DNA of 64,000 bases from DAOTXS01 sp034435055 (GCA_034435055.1 DAOTXS010000047.1:59456-123455), one strand, 5' to 3'; positions 8,796 to 17,485 are shown, counted from the stretch's first letter. Translations and numbers: made by a program. The notes: generated from the sequence alone by a model not told the origin.

Positions 8796-9749
8796 ATGAG
8801 CAAATATCTAGTGGGGCGCTTGCTCGCCACGATTCCAGTCCTAATCGGCACAAGTCTCTTCACATTCTTACTCGTACGCTTGGTGCCGGGTGATCCAATC
8901 CAAATCATGCTTGGCCCCGAAGTGCAAGGCAACGCGCGCGCGGAAATCAGCCGGCTCTATGGCCTCGACCGACCGTGGCCCGTGCAGTACATCGAATGGC
9001 TGGGCAATGTACTGCGCGGCGATCTTGGCACATCGATTCGCACCAGTTTGCCTGTAACCGAATCGATCTGGCAACGTCTACCAGCGACACTGGAACTCAC
9101 GCTGCTCGCCTTGATCATCGGGTTGTTGATTGGCATTCCATTTGCCATCGTTGCCGCACAGCATCGCGGACGCTTGGTCGATGGCTTGTTCAGCGCGATT
9201 GTACTCATCGGTATTTCGATGCCCGGCTTTTGGCTGGCGACCTTGCTGGTGCTGGCGTTCGCGCTGAATCTGCGTTGGCTGCCATCCATTGGTTTTGTCC
9301 CGCTGTTCGAAAACCCGGCGGAGAATTTGCGCCGCATGATTCTACCCGCGCTCAGTCTGGGTGTGGCGTTTGGCGCGACGACGATGCGCTTCACGCGGTC
9401 GTCGCTCCTCGAAGTGTTCAATCAGGATTATGTGCGAACGGCGCGCGCCAAAGGATTGCGCGAGCAACTGGTGATTTATCGTCACGCGCTCAAGAATGCG
9501 CTCATTCCGGTGGTAACGGTAACTGGTATTCAAGTTGGGCGCTTGCTAGGCGGCGCGGTGATCATCGAACAAATCTTTGCCTTGCCCGGCATCGGACGTT
9601 ATATTTTCGATGCGATCACCCAGCGCGATTATCCGGTGATTCAAGGCACGGTGCTTTTCTTCACGATCATGTTCATTCTGGTCAATCTGTTCGTCGATAT
9701 ATTATATGGCGTCATCGATCCGCGCATCAAAGTTGCCGGCAGTGATTAG
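8796..9749 (+). CDS. ABC transporter permease, DppB/OppB type
   Basis: A 317-residue inner-membrane permease. The N-terminus (LVGRLLATIPVLIGTSLFTFLLVRLVPGDP) is the classic first helix and GDP motif of DppB-like proteins. The EAA cytoplasmic loop is present as YVRTARAKGLREQLVIYRHALKNALIPV. About six membrane helices are visible. It pairs with the second permease downstream. No strong Shine-Dalgarno is present; the start lies just after an attenuator-like hairpin, so translation may be low relative to the binding protein. Confidence 0.93.
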   Translation: MSKYLVGRLLATIPVLIGTSLFTFLLVRLVPGDPIQIMLGPEVQGNARAEISRLYGLDRPWPVQYIEWLGNVLRGDLGTSIRTSLPVTESIWQRLPATLELTLLALIIGLLIGIPFAIVAAQHRGRLVDGLFSAIVLIGISMPGFWLATLLVLAFALNLRWLPSIGFVPLFENPAENLRRMILPALSLGVAFGATTMRFTRSSLLEVFNQDYVRTARAKGLREQLVIYRHALKNALIPVVTVTGIQVGRLLGGAVIIEQIFALPGIGRYIFDAITQRDYPVIQGTVLFFTIMFILVNLFVDILYGVIDPRIKVAGSD

Positions 9750-9769
9750 ATATTATCCCAACCATAGAA

Positions 9770-9826
9770 TCCACAGATTTCGCAGACGCTTCGCGTACAG
9801 AAATTTTTTTCTGCAAAATCTGTGGA
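9770..9826. repeat. Inverted repeat between the two permeases (family E)
   Basis: An 11-base arm, tccacagattt, and its exact complement, aaatctgtgga, flank about 35 bases containing aaattttttt. A similar left-arm fragment (catccacagatttcgcaaaatc) occurs near 53.44 kb, so this looks like an interspersed element inserted into the operon. Confidence 0.55.
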
Positions 9827-9841
9827 CGTGTTTCTTGCTAA

Positions 9842-10696
9842 ATGAAACTTGAACATCGTTCTCCTCTACGTACATTTTTTCGTCGCGCTTGGCGCAGTCC
9901 ACAAGCCATAGCGGGCGCACTGATTGTGTTATTGTTTGCGTTGATGGCGTTTGGCGGTCCAGCGATTGCGCCATACTCGCCGACCAAAATGACGATGAGC
10001 AAACGACTCGCGCCGCCGAGCGCCGAGTTCATCCTAGGTACCGATGATTTTGGACGCGATGTCTACAGCCGCATTTTGCACGGCGCAGGCGCCTCCTTCC
10101 AAGTTGGGATTCTATCCGTCGGCATCGCGCTTGGCGTCGGATTGATCCTGGGATTGATTGCGGGCTATCGCGGCGGACGCGTCGATGCAATTTTGATGAT
10201 GGTGATGGATGTGCTCTTTGCCTTCCCAGCCGTGTTGCTGGCAATTGCGATTATGGCGTTGCTTGGGGCAAGTCTCAACAATGTGATTCTGGCAATCGGC
10301 GTGGTCAACTTGCCGGTGTTTGTGCGCTTGACACGGGCTTCGGTGCTGGCAATCAAGAATCTCTTGTACATCGAAGCCGCACATTGCATCGGCGTGTCGG
10401 TACCACGCATTGCCTTTCGCCACATTCTACCCAACATTCTCGCGCCGATCATCGTGCAAACCTCGCTCACGATTGCCGCGGCAATTCTCACCGAAGCCGC
10501 GTTGAGCTATCTCGGTTTGGGCAATCCGCCGCCCGCTCCATCCTGGGGCAATATCCTGAGCAGTACGTATGGCTTTATTGAGACGCGTCCGTGGCCCACT
10601 ATTTTTTCCGGTCTCGCGATCATGCTTGCGGTACTCGGTTTCAATCTGCTGGGTGATGGACTGCGCGATGTGCTCGACCCAACCCTCAAGAATTAG
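9842..10696 (+). CDS. ABC transporter permease, DppC/OppC type
   Basis: A 284-residue membrane permease, partner of the upstream DppB-type subunit. Family features are the N-terminal FRRAWRSPQAIAGALIVLLFALMAF helix, the motif LGTDDFGRDVYSRILHGAGASF, the EAA loop EAAHCIGVSVPRIAFRHILPNILAP and the end ALSYLGLGNPPPAPSWGNIL. No DppD/DppF ATPase genes follow, so ATPases must come from elsewhere in the genome. An inverted repeat separates it from the first permease. Confidence 0.93.
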   Translation: MKLEHRSPLRTFFRRAWRSPQAIAGALIVLLFALMAFGGPAIAPYSPTKMTMSKRLAPPSAEFILGTDDFGRDVYSRILHGAGASFQVGILSVGIALGVGLILGLIAGYRGGRVDAILMMVMDVLFAFPAVLLAIAIMALLGASLNNVILAIGVVNLPVFVRLTRASVLAIKNLLYIEAAHCIGVSVPRIAFRHILPNILAPIIVQTSLTIAAAILTEAALSYLGLGNPPPAPSWGNILSSTYGFIETRPWPTIFSGLAIMLAVLGFNLLGDGLRDVLDPTLKN

Positions 10697-10752
10697 AATT
10701 GATTTTGACAGGGACGAGCAAATGACTCGCCTCTGACTATTGGGGAGGAAAA

Positions 10753-11937
10753 ATGTCAACGCTCAAACTTGCACCCTCCGAATTCCAGTCCCGCGCCAAT
10801 CGCTTGCTCGACTTTGTCAAACAACAAGCGTGGAACGGCATTGCGCTGTTCGAAAGTTTTCACGTGACGTATCTTACCGGCTTTGCATTCATCCCCACCG
10901 AACGCCCGATTTGTTTTGCGATGAACGCCGATGGCGAACGTGTGTTGTTCGTCCCGCGCCTTGAGGTAGAACACGCAAAAGCGGAAGCCCACGTGGATCG
11001 CGTGGAAGCGTACCTCGAATATCCCGGCAATCCCCATCCGATGATCAAATTCGCCGAGATCATCGCGATGATGAACATCCGCAACAAGATCGGCGTCGAT
11101 TACGACGGCTATCCGTGGATCCTGGGTTATCAAGGCAGTTCGCTATCGTCGTTAATGGGTGGACAAATTTTCAACGCCGCGTCGTTCGTCGAAGCGATGA
11201 TGGCAATCAAGAGCGAAGCCGAACTCACGTTGATCCGCGAAAGTTGCAAATGGGCAAACCTCGCGCATCGCTTACTGCAAAAGTATACGCGCGTCGGCGC
11301 AAACGAAGTCGAAGTGAGTCAGCGTGCGAGCAACGAAGCCACGTTGACGATGCTCGACACGCTGGGGCATTTGTATCGCTCGCAAAGCATGTGGTCGGAT
11401 GGACCCGAAGCCGGCTATCGTGGACAAATCGGGCGCAATGCGGCGATTCCACATTCGCTCACGACGAACGCCTCGTTCTTGCCGGGTGATGTGCTCGTCA
11501 CCGGCGCCGGGTGCCCGATGTGGGGTTATCACTCCGAACTCGAGCGGACGATGATCGTCGGCGAGGCGAACGTCGAACAGAAAACATTTTTCAACTGGAT
11601 GCTCGGCGCGCAAGAGACCGCGCTCGATGCGATGCGACCCGGTGTCAAGTGCAGCGATGTCGATAATGCGGTGCGCGCGTATTACGAGAAAAACAATTTG
11701 ATGTCGTACTGGCGACATCATTCCGGTCACACCATCGGTTTGCGTTATCACGAAGGTCCGTTCCTCGATTCGGGCGACGACACGGTGCTTGAGCCGGGAA
11801 TGGTGTTCACGGTTGAACCCGGCTTGTACGCGCCAAACCTCGGCGGCTTTCGCCATTCAGATACGGTGGCAATCACCCGCGACGGCATCGAGATCATGAC
11901 GTATTATCCGCGCGATTTGGCGAGTCTGACGATATGA
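10753..11937 (+). CDS. M24-fold hydrolase, creatinase-like (annotated relatives: Xaa-Pro aminopeptidase)
   Basis: A 394-residue pita-bread-fold protein with an N-terminal creatinase_N-type domain (to about 150) and a C-terminal M24 domain. Of the five metal ligands of true aminopeptidases, His326 (GHTIGLRYHE) and Glu355 (VEPGLY) remain. The first Asp is Gly251, the second is Glu262 and the last Glu is Ser369. His234 (in IPHS), Glu264 (in LERT) and Glu355 occupy positions comparable to the His/Glu/Glu set of creatinase, which uses no metal. A metal-free C-N hydrolase is therefore more likely than a peptidase; this is inferred from recalled family sequences. It follows the peptide-type importer and overlaps the next gene by four bases. 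Confidence 0.75.
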   Translation: MSTLKLAPSEFQSRANRLLDFVKQQAWNGIALFESFHVTYLTGFAFIPTERPICFAMNADGERVLFVPRLEVEHAKAEAHVDRVEAYLEYPGNPHPMIKFAEIIAMMNIRNKIGVDYDGYPWILGYQGSSLSSLMGGQIFNAASFVEAMMAIKSEAELTLIRESCKWANLAHRLLQKYTRVGANEVEVSQRASNEATLTMLDTLGHLYRSQSMWSDGPEAGYRGQIGRNAAIPHSLTTNASFLPGDVLVTGAGCPMWGYHSELERTMIVGEANVEQKTFFNWMLGAQETALDAMRPGVKCSDVDNAVRAYYEKNNLMSYWRHHSGHTIGLRYHEGPFLDSGDDTVLEPGMVFTVEPGLYAPNLGGFRHSDTVAITRDGIEIMTYYPRDLASLTI

Positions 11938-12938
11938 ACCACACCGACCCGGCAATTCAATTTCTCCTCAATTCCGCCGATCCATCCGTCCGTTACTTTA
12001 CGTTGATCGATTTGTTGAGTGCGTCGCCGCGTTCGCGTGAGGTGATTGCCGCGCAGAAGGAAATTCCAAACGGCGCACGCGCGAAAGCATTGCTCGCAGA
12101 ACCAAAAGCCAGCGACCGCAAAACCAATCGAATGTTCGCTACGCATCCCGGCAGTTTCGGCGATCATCCATACAAAAAGTGGAATGGCGCGCATTGGCGA
12201 TTGGTGTCGCTCGTGGAATTGGGAATGCCGGCAAACAATCGACGCGCGCACGCAGCGGCAGATCAAGTGCTGACCTGGCTCACGAGCGATGATCATCGCG
12301 CAAGCATCAAGAAAATCAATGGACGCTGGCGACGATGTGCGTCGCAAGAAGGCAACGCGCTTGCGGTGTGCAGTCGGTTGGGGATGAAAGACGATCCGCG
12401 CGTGCAATACCTTGCACAATCGCTGATCGATTGGCAGTGGGACGATGGCGGCTGGAACTGCGATAAGAATCCGCGCGCGCATCATTCATCGTTCTACGAA
12501 TCGCTTGCGCCGTTGTGGGGACTGAGCGAATGGCATCGCGCGACGAAAGACAAAAACGCGCGGCAAGCCATCGATCACGCGGCAGAATTATTTTTGCGGC
12601 ATCGTTTGTTTCGGTCGGAGAAGACGGGCAAAGTTATCGATGACGAGTGGCTCAAGTTGCATTATCCGCTTTATTGGCATTATGATATTCTGCAAGCGCT
12701 CGTCATTCTTTCGCGCGCGGATCAAGTGCGCGACCCACGTTGTGCTGAAGCGCTCGACCTCATCGAAAGCAAACGCGGCGCGGACGGCTGTTGGCGCGCG
12801 GAAGGATTTTACTGGAAGCCGAACGGGATTTCGAACGTGGAGGTCGCCGATTGGGGGCGGCGCGGCGCAAACGAAATGATCACGCTGAACGCGTTGCGTG
12901 TGCTAAAAGCGGCAGGACGAATTTCTTTTACCCCGTGA
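11934..12938 (+). CDS. Terpenoid-cyclase-like alpha/alpha-toroid protein
   Basis: A 334-residue protein made of helical repeats of the prenyltransferase/squalene-oxidase toroid type. QW-like turns are visible in WQWDDGGWNCD and RGADGCWRAEG. It has no signal peptide. Its ATG overlaps the stop of the M24 hydrolase (ATGA), so the two are translationally coupled and probably act on related compounds or in one process. The acidic DxDD motif of true cyclases is not seen, so a cyclase reaction should not be assumed. Its 3' end overlaps the convergent gene on the other strand by 11 bases. Confidence 0.65.
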   Translation: MNHTDPAIQFLLNSADPSVRYFTLIDLLSASPRSREVIAAQKEIPNGARAKALLAEPKASDRKTNRMFATHPGSFGDHPYKKWNGAHWRLVSLVELGMPANNRRAHAAADQVLTWLTSDDHRASIKKINGRWRRCASQEGNALAVCSRLGMKDDPRVQYLAQSLIDWQWDDGGWNCDKNPRAHHSSFYESLAPLWGLSEWHRATKDKNARQAIDHAAELFLRHRLFRSEKTGKVIDDEWLKLHYPLYWHYDILQALVILSRADQVRDPRCAEALDLIESKRGADGCWRAEGFYWKPNGISNVEVADWGRRGANEMITLNALRVLKAAGRISFTP

Positions 12939-13452
12939 AGCGAAATACTGCCGGGATTTTTTTAACGAACGCTGGATTGGGCGTGTGTGGTTCTGTCAAT
13001 TCTGTGCAACACGCAATTCCCGAATTGCTCCAGAATTCATCGGCAAGATGTTGCTCGACCACTTTTTGAAACTCGTATCCTTCTGTCTCAAAAGTTACTG
13101 CTGAACTGTATCCGCCTTTCGCGGTGTACGATTGCAAGTACTTGCGCATAAAATTGAACACCCCTTCGCGTTCGTATTGCTCGACGTGCTTGATCTCATG
13201 CGCGATGAGTGCCAGTCCGACTGGATGATGCACATCGTACACTTCCGGCATCCGCACGTGAATCGTGCCGCCAAGTGTAATCGCCCAGATGTCGTCGCGC
13301 CCGGCAAAACGCGGACTGCTCAAGAAACGCGCAATCGCGTTTGCCTCTGCAAAATTCGCGCGCGCGACGACGCCGGGATCGGCAAACCATTCCGGGCGCG
13401 CGAGCAAATTGACTGCGCAAGGTGGAAGTTTCTTTGGAATCATCACGCTCAT
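12928..13452 (-). CDS. Zincin-type metalloprotein, DUF4157-like
   Basis: A 174-residue protein with a HExxH motif in IAHEIKHVEQYEREG. A conserved Glu-rich helix (FETEGYEFQKVVEQ) could supply the third ligand. The spacing and the HVEQYE text recall the DUF4157 putative metallopeptidase domain. No signal peptide or membrane segment is seen, so it may act in the cytoplasm. The ATG at 13452 is preceded by aaggaa. The gene converges on the toroid gene with a short overlap. Substrate unknown. Confidence 0.65.
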   Translation of the reverse strand: MSVMIPKKLPPCAVNLLARPEWFADPGVVARANFAEANAIARFLSSPRFAGRDDIWAITLGGTIHVRMPEVYDVHHPVGLALIAHEIKHVEQYEREGVFNFMRKYLQSYTAKGGYSSAVTFETEGYEFQKVVEQHLADEFWSNSGIACCTELTEPHTPNPAFVKKIPAVFRFTG

Positions 13453-13494
13453 CGTCGCTTCCTTGCTGTGGAGTATATCACCAAAATCGACGAA

Positions 13495-13525
13495 AATAAA
13501 TAGGGTGAGCCAAATTGCTCACCCG
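13495..13525 (-). terminator. Rho-independent terminator of pckA
   Basis: On the minus strand, stem GGGTGAGC / GCTCACCC with a short AT-rich loop, followed by TATTTATTTT, directly after the pckA stop. Confidence 0.8.
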
Positions 13526-13532
13526 ATTATTT

Positions 13533-15173
13533 TTACAAGCGTGGTCCCGCCGCAATCACTTCGGGTGCGCATTGGTCTTCAAACTTTTTGAAATTGTCGA
13601 TGAACCTCGACGCGAGTCCCCGATACCGTTGCAGATATTGTTTCTTGTCGTGCCACGCACTTGCCGGGTTCAACACATCGGCAGGCACGTCGGGACACGC
13701 TTGGGGAACTTGGAAACCGAAAATTGGATCGGTCGTGTACTCGACGTGGTTCAATTTGCCAGCGAGCGCGGCGTTCAACATCGCGCGCGTGTATTTGATA
13801 CTGATGCGTTTGCCGACGCCGTACGGTCCGCCGACCCAGCCCGTATTCACGAGCCAGCAATTGGCGTTGTAGCGCAAAATTTTTTTCTTGAGCAAATCGG
13901 CGTAGACGTACGGATGATGCACCATGAATGGTCCGCCGAAACACGCACTAAACGTGATTTCCGGTTCTTTACCCAGACCAACCTCGGTGCCGGCAAGTTT
14001 GGAGGTATACCCGGAAATGAATTGGTACATCGCTTGCTCCGGCGTCAGTCGCGCAATCGGCGGCATCACGCCAGAGGCATCGCACGTGAGCAAAACGATA
14101 TTCTTGGGATGGCCACCCCGTTTTTCGGACAGCGCATTATCGATGTACTCGAGCGGGTACGATGCGCGCGTATTTTCGGTAATCGATTCGTCGTCAAGGT
14201 CGATCACGCGCGTAACCGGATCGTAAACAACATTTTCCAGAATCGTACCAAATCGTCGCGTCGTCGCATAAATCTGCGGCTCGGCTTGTTCCGAAAGTGC
14301 AATAACTTTGGCATAACAACCGCCTTCAAAGTTGAACACGCCGTTATCGCTCCAGCCGTGCTCGTCATCGCCGATGAGTCCGCGCAGAGGATCGGCAGAC
14401 AGCGTCGTCTTGCCGGTGCCGGACAAACCGAAGAAGAGTGCAACATCACCGTCCTTGCCTTGATTCGCGGAACAGTGCATCGGCATCACCCCCTGCAACG
14501 GCAAAAGATAATTCAGTACGGTGAAAACCGATTTCTTGATTTCGCCGGCGTACGCGGTGTTGCCGATGATGCACAAGCGTTGATCAAAATTCAATGCGAT
14601 GAATGTGTTCGTCGCAATCTGATCGATTTGCGGAATGCCTTTGAACGAGGGCGCGGCAATCACGGTAAATTCCGGTGTCATCCGTCGATACTCTTCGTTC
14701 GTCTTGGGCAGAATAAACATATTGCGCGCAAACAACGAATGCCACGCTAATTCGCTGATGATGCGAATCGGCAAACGAAATTCCGGATCCGCACCCACAT
14801 AACAATCTTGCACGAACACATCGCGCCCTTGAAAAAATCCCTGCATCCGCGCAAACAATTCTTCAAATTTATCTGGCGCGATGGGGCGATTGTACTGTCC
14901 CCACCAAATATTGTTTTCCGATGTCGCCTCCCGCACGATAACTTTATCGCTGGCGGAACGCCCGGTGTGTTGTCCGGTCATCGCCACGATCGGACCTTGC
15001 CGCGTAATCCTGGCTTCGTTGCGAAAAATGATTTCTTCGTACAGCGCTTCCACCGGGAGATTCCAATAGACCTGTCCCAAGTTCGCCAAGCCGATGTTGG
15101 CAAGTCCGTAATCGGCTTTGAGTGCGGCGGCTTGCGGTTGTGCGGGTGTTTTGATGTTGAGTAAGTTATTCAT
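13533..15173 (-). CDS. pckA: Phosphoenolpyruvate carboxykinase (ATP)
   Basis: A 546-residue enzyme converting oxaloacetate plus ATP to phosphoenolpyruvate, the entry to gluconeogenesis. The kinase-1a P-loop GLSGTGKTTLS is at about 249-259, followed by LIGDDEHGW (Mg-binding kinase-2 Asp pair) and FNFEGGCYAK. The adenine-site region RRFGTILENVVYD is present. GQHTGRSASDK near residue 67 binds substrate. Length and layout are those of the bacterial ATP-dependent family. A terminator closes the gene. Together with the CoA mutases, it lets propionyl- or branched-chain-derived carbon reach sugars. Confidence 0.97.
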   Translation of the reverse strand: MNNLLNIKTPAQPQAAALKADYGLANIGLANLGQVYWNLPVEALYEEIIFRNEARITRQGPIVAMTGQHTGRSASDKVIVREATSENNIWWGQYNRPIAPDKFEELFARMQGFFQGRDVFVQDCYVGADPEFRLPIRIISELAWHSLFARNMFILPKTNEEYRRMTPEFTVIAAPSFKGIPQIDQIATNTFIALNFDQRLCIIGNTAYAGEIKKSVFTVLNYLLPLQGVMPMHCSANQGKDGDVALFFGLSGTGKTTLSADPLRGLIGDDEHGWSDNGVFNFEGGCYAKVIALSEQAEPQIYATTRRFGTILENVVYDPVTRVIDLDDESITENTRASYPLEYIDNALSEKRGGHPKNIVLLTCDASGVMPPIARLTPEQAMYQFISGYTSKLAGTEVGLGKEPEITFSACFGGPFMVHHPYVYADLLKKKILRYNANCWLVNTGWVGGPYGVGKRISIKYTRAMLNAALAGKLNHVEYTTDPIFGFQVPQACPDVPADVLNPASAWHDKKQYLQRYRGLASRFIDNFKKFEDQCAPEVIAAGPRL

Positions 15174-15200
15174 CGTGTGTCCTTGAAATCAAAATACGAT

Positions 15201-15293
15201 TGTCATTGCGAGGAGTGCGAAGCGGTTACGACGAAGCAATCTCTGAGTAACTTGGGGATTGCCACGGCGCAAAAATCGCGCCTCGCAATGACA
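15201..15293. repeat. Family B interspersed repeat, copy 1
   Basis: Begins tgtcattgcgaggagtgcg and ends cgcctcgcaatgaca, an inverted-repeat pair, with gacgaagcaatctctgag and cttggggattgcc inside. Four further copies lie in this window. It fills the gap between the aminotransferase and pckA. Confidence 0.8.
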
Positions 15294-15300
15294 CGCGGGG

Positions 15301-16518
15301 TCACATCCAATCCCGAATCATCTTCTTGTCGCCGATGTAAATTTCGTTCGGCGAGTTTGGATCGAGCGCCCATTTGATGCGCGCGATCCCTTCCGTGATG
15401 TCTTTGACCGAGCCGGCGTAACTCAAGCGCAAATGCCCTTCCATTCCAAAATCTTTGCCGGGGACGGTAACGACGTACGCCTTCTTAAGCAAAAAGTCCG
15501 AGAGCGCAACCGAATCACTTTGATAAGCGCGAAAATCGGGAAGGCAATAAAACGTACCTTCCGGCTTGACACACTTGATGCCGGTGAACGATTTCAATTC
15601 TTGCATAATCACATCGCGATTGTTCTGAATCGTCAGCCGTAAATTCTCGACGATGCTTTGCAAACCAGTCAGCGCGCCTTCCGCCGCCACTTGCAGAAAC
15701 GGCGAAACGCACGTCGTGATCTGTCCTTGCACGTTCGTCATCACCTCAACCAGTTTGCGTGGCGCAACCGCCCAACCGATGCGAAAGCCGGTCATCCCGT
15801 ACAATTTCGCCACGCCGTTGACGATAATCACCTTACTGTTTTCCAAATCTTTCTGTGTGAACTGGTACGCCGGCGTCGGACGTTTGCCATCGAAGACGAG
15901 TTTGTGGTAAATGTCGTCCATAATGACATAGATGCCCTTGCGTTCGCAGAAATCGATGATCTTGCCGATGAACTCATCGGAGAAAATCAACCCGGAGGGA
16001 TTGTTCGGCGAATTGATGATGATCGCTTTCGTCGCCGACGACACTTTGCGTTCGATGTCTTCAAAGCGCGGATGAAAGGTGCCATCTTCCGGCGTGACAG
16101 CCACCGGAATTCCATAACACATCTTGATCATTTCCGGGTAACTGACCCAATAAGGTGCGAGGACGATCACTTCTTCTTGCGGATTGAGGATCGAGTAGAG
16201 AATATTGAAAATACTTTGTTTTGCGCCGGCGGAGACGATCACATTTTCCGGTGCGATGACCTTGTCGTAATTTTCTTCGGTGTAGCGGATGATCGCTTTT
16301 TTCAGCGAAGGGATGCCATCGGTCGGAGAATATTTAATGTCGCCGGTGGTGAGCTTGGACGCCGCGCCGAGAATCGCGGCAATCGGTGCGCGGTTCTTGG
16401 GTTCGCCGATGCCAAGATGAATCACCGCTTCGCCGCGTTCGCGCAACAACCGCGCTTCTTCATTCAGCCGCAACGTGGGTGATTCAGCGATGGATCTTGC
16501 CAGTGTGGAAAGTGTCAT
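15301..16518 (-). CDS. Class I/II pyridoxal-phosphate aminotransferase (aspartate/aromatic type)
   Basis: A 405-residue fold-type I aminotransferase. It shows LGIGEPKNRAP near the start, the pyridine-contact region SAGAKQSIFNILYSI, NSPNNPSGLIFS, the MDDIYHKLVFDG loop and NGVAKLYGMTGFRIGW, in which the PLP-binding Lys sits. The architecture is close to aspartate aminotransferase subgroup I-gamma; the exact amino-acid pair is not certain. The ATG at 16518 was chosen for the aggag upstream and because the fold starts there; longer forms from a TTG would run through a terminator. Transcribed towards pckA. Confidence 0.9.
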   Translation of the reverse strand: MTLSTLARSIAESPTLRLNEEARLLRERGEAVIHLGIGEPKNRAPIAAILGAASKLTTGDIKYSPTDGIPSLKKAIIRYTEENYDKVIAPENVIVSAGAKQSIFNILYSILNPQEEVIVLAPYWVSYPEMIKMCYGIPVAVTPEDGTFHPRFEDIERKVSSATKAIIINSPNNPSGLIFSDEFIGKIIDFCERKGIYVIMDDIYHKLVFDGKRPTPAYQFTQKDLENSKVIIVNGVAKLYGMTGFRIGWAVAPRKLVEVMTNVQGQITTCVSPFLQVAAEGALTGLQSIVENLRLTIQNNRDVIMQELKSFTGIKCVKPEGTFYCLPDFRAYQSDSVALSDFLLKKAYVVTVPGKDFGMEGHLRLSYAGSVKDITEGIARIKWALDPNSPNEIYIGDKKMIRDWM

Positions 16519-16574
16519 AGCCGACTCCTGTGTCAGGTGTATCTTGATTATACAACGCGAAAGTGTTTTTGCCA

Positions 16575-16608
16575 AAAAACAAAACGCCCGCATGATCCAC
16601 GCGGGCGA
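16575..16608 (-). terminator. Rho-independent terminator after the Rieske gene
   Basis: Minus-strand stem CGCCCGC / GCGGGCG with a 9-base loop, followed by TTTTGTTTTTT. It ends the long Suf-region transcript before the aminotransferase gene. Confidence 0.85.
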
Positions 16609-16627
16609 GAATTTTCTGCACTGATTG

Positions 16628-16936
16628 TTATTCCAGTGCAACGAGAATGTTATCTCCCTCGATTTTTACCGGGAACGTTTTGATCGGCATTGCGGCGGGA
16701 AGCGTCGCGCGTCCGGTCTGCAAATCGAAATGTGCGCCGTGCCGGGGACATTCGATTTCTCCGCTGACCAGTTCACCATCGGCGAGTGTGCCGTTGTCGT
16801 GCGTGCAGAGGTCTTGCGTCGCAAAAAATGTCCCTTCCCAATTGGCGATCAGAATCGATTGCTCGTTGACCTCGAACGATTTCATCTGACCGGGCTGTAC
16901 GTCGGTGATTTTGGCGATGGTGATGTAGTTCGACAT
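16628..16936 (-). CDS. Rieske-type [2Fe-2S] ferredoxin
   Basis: A 102-residue soluble Rieske domain. The cluster ligands are Cys44 and His46 (CTHDNGTL) and Cys63 and His66 (CPRHGAHF). It is the small stand-alone type that donates electrons to oxygenases or other redox partners, or acts in Fe-S housekeeping; there is no membrane anchor. It begins six bases after the antitoxin stop, at the end of the SufS-SufU run, so it probably receives its cluster from co-expressed Suf proteins. Confidence 0.92.
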   Translation of the reverse strand: MSNYITIAKITDVQPGQMKSFEVNEQSILIANWEGTFFATQDLCTHDNGTLADGELVSGEIECPRHGAHFDLQTGRATLPAAMPIKTFPVKIEGDNILVALE

Positions 16937-16942
16937 TGTGTT

Positions 16943-17200
16943 TTATGCCTTGTGCAATTTCTCTTGAACCCAGATATTGAGTAACGTTTCCGGACTGATG
17001 CCTTGCCGTTTGGCAAGCTTGCGAATTTTCGCATCGAGGTTTTGTGCGACGGGATAGTACGTGACTTCGGATCGAATATCGACTTTGAACTCGACAGGTT
17101 TGGTCTGTTCCCAATAATCGGCAAGACTATGGGTGTCCCAGAATTCTGCGATTTCTGATAACGTTGTCGCTTTTGAGATTGTGGTTTTATTTTTTCTCAT
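16943..17200 (-). CDS. CopG/BrnA-type antitoxin of a type II toxin-antitoxin pair
   Basis: An 85-residue protein with the signature EFWDTHSLADYWEQTKPVEF of the CopG_antitoxin family. The C-terminal part (LDAKIRKLAKRQGISPETLLNIWVQEKL) looks like the ribbon-helix-helix DNA-binding half. Its start overlaps the end of the toxin gene; an alternative in-frame ATG lies at 17221. Toxin first and antitoxin second is the usual BrnT/BrnA order. The pair would be autoregulated through the RHH domain, which could in turn affect the Suf run in which it sits. Confidence 0.8.
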   Translation of the reverse strand: MRKNKTTISKATTLSEIAEFWDTHSLADYWEQTKPVEFKVDIRSEVTYYPVAQNLDAKIRKLAKRQGISPETLLNIWVQEKLHKA

Positions 17201-17471
17201 ACGCTTTTCGCTCGCTTCCATCCATTTCCCGCGCCGAAAGAATCAAAGCGCGCTTGTCTCTTTTGTACACAAAGAAAACGATCAAGTGCCTTCCTGATTC
17301 TGTTTCGCCGCCAGCCGCGTAAACGTTCTCTCCTGCGCGATGCCCTTTTTCAACGAATCGGAATTTAGGAAATCCGTTCAAAACTTGGCGAACTTCGTCT
17401 TGCTGAACATGATGTTTGCGCTCAATCTTGTCAACGATTTCTTCAAGCCAAATCAAACCCTGGATTTCCAA
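17187..17471 (-). CDS. BrnT-like toxin (RelE-superfamily fold)
   Basis: A 94-residue basic protein. The C-terminal half, GRHLIVFFVYKRDKRALILSAREMDGSERKAYEKK, matches the BrnT pattern (beta strands followed by an IxSARxM...ERKxYE end). BrnT toxins are ribonucleases that block translation. The start is TTG, with agagg upstream, only 14 bases after the sufU stop. Catalytic residues cannot be fixed from sequence alone, so activity of this copy is unproven. Confidence 0.72.
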   Translation of the reverse strand: MEIQGLIWLEEIVDKIERKHHVQQDEVRQVLNGFPKFRFVEKGHRAGENVYAAGGETESGRHLIVFFVYKRDKRALILSAREMDGSERKAYEKK

Positions 17472-17485
17472 CTTTCAACCTCTAC

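Noticed and set aside
13515..14750. Long plus-strand frame opposite pckA
   Set aside because: Antisense shadow of a clear PEP carboxykinase gene; Arg-rich translation with no recognisable domain.
15201..15293. tRNA or small structured RNA gene between the aminotransferase and pckA
   Set aside because: The sequence is a copy of repeat family B; no cloverleaf or anticodon arm can be drawn.
16519..16641. Longer aminotransferase from an upstream TTG
   Set aside because: The extension runs through the Rieske terminator and has no similarity to the family's N-terminus.
16628..16936. Rieske protein as part of a cytochrome bc complex
   Set aside because: It lacks a membrane anchor, and there are no cytochrome b genes nearby; it is the soluble ferredoxin type.
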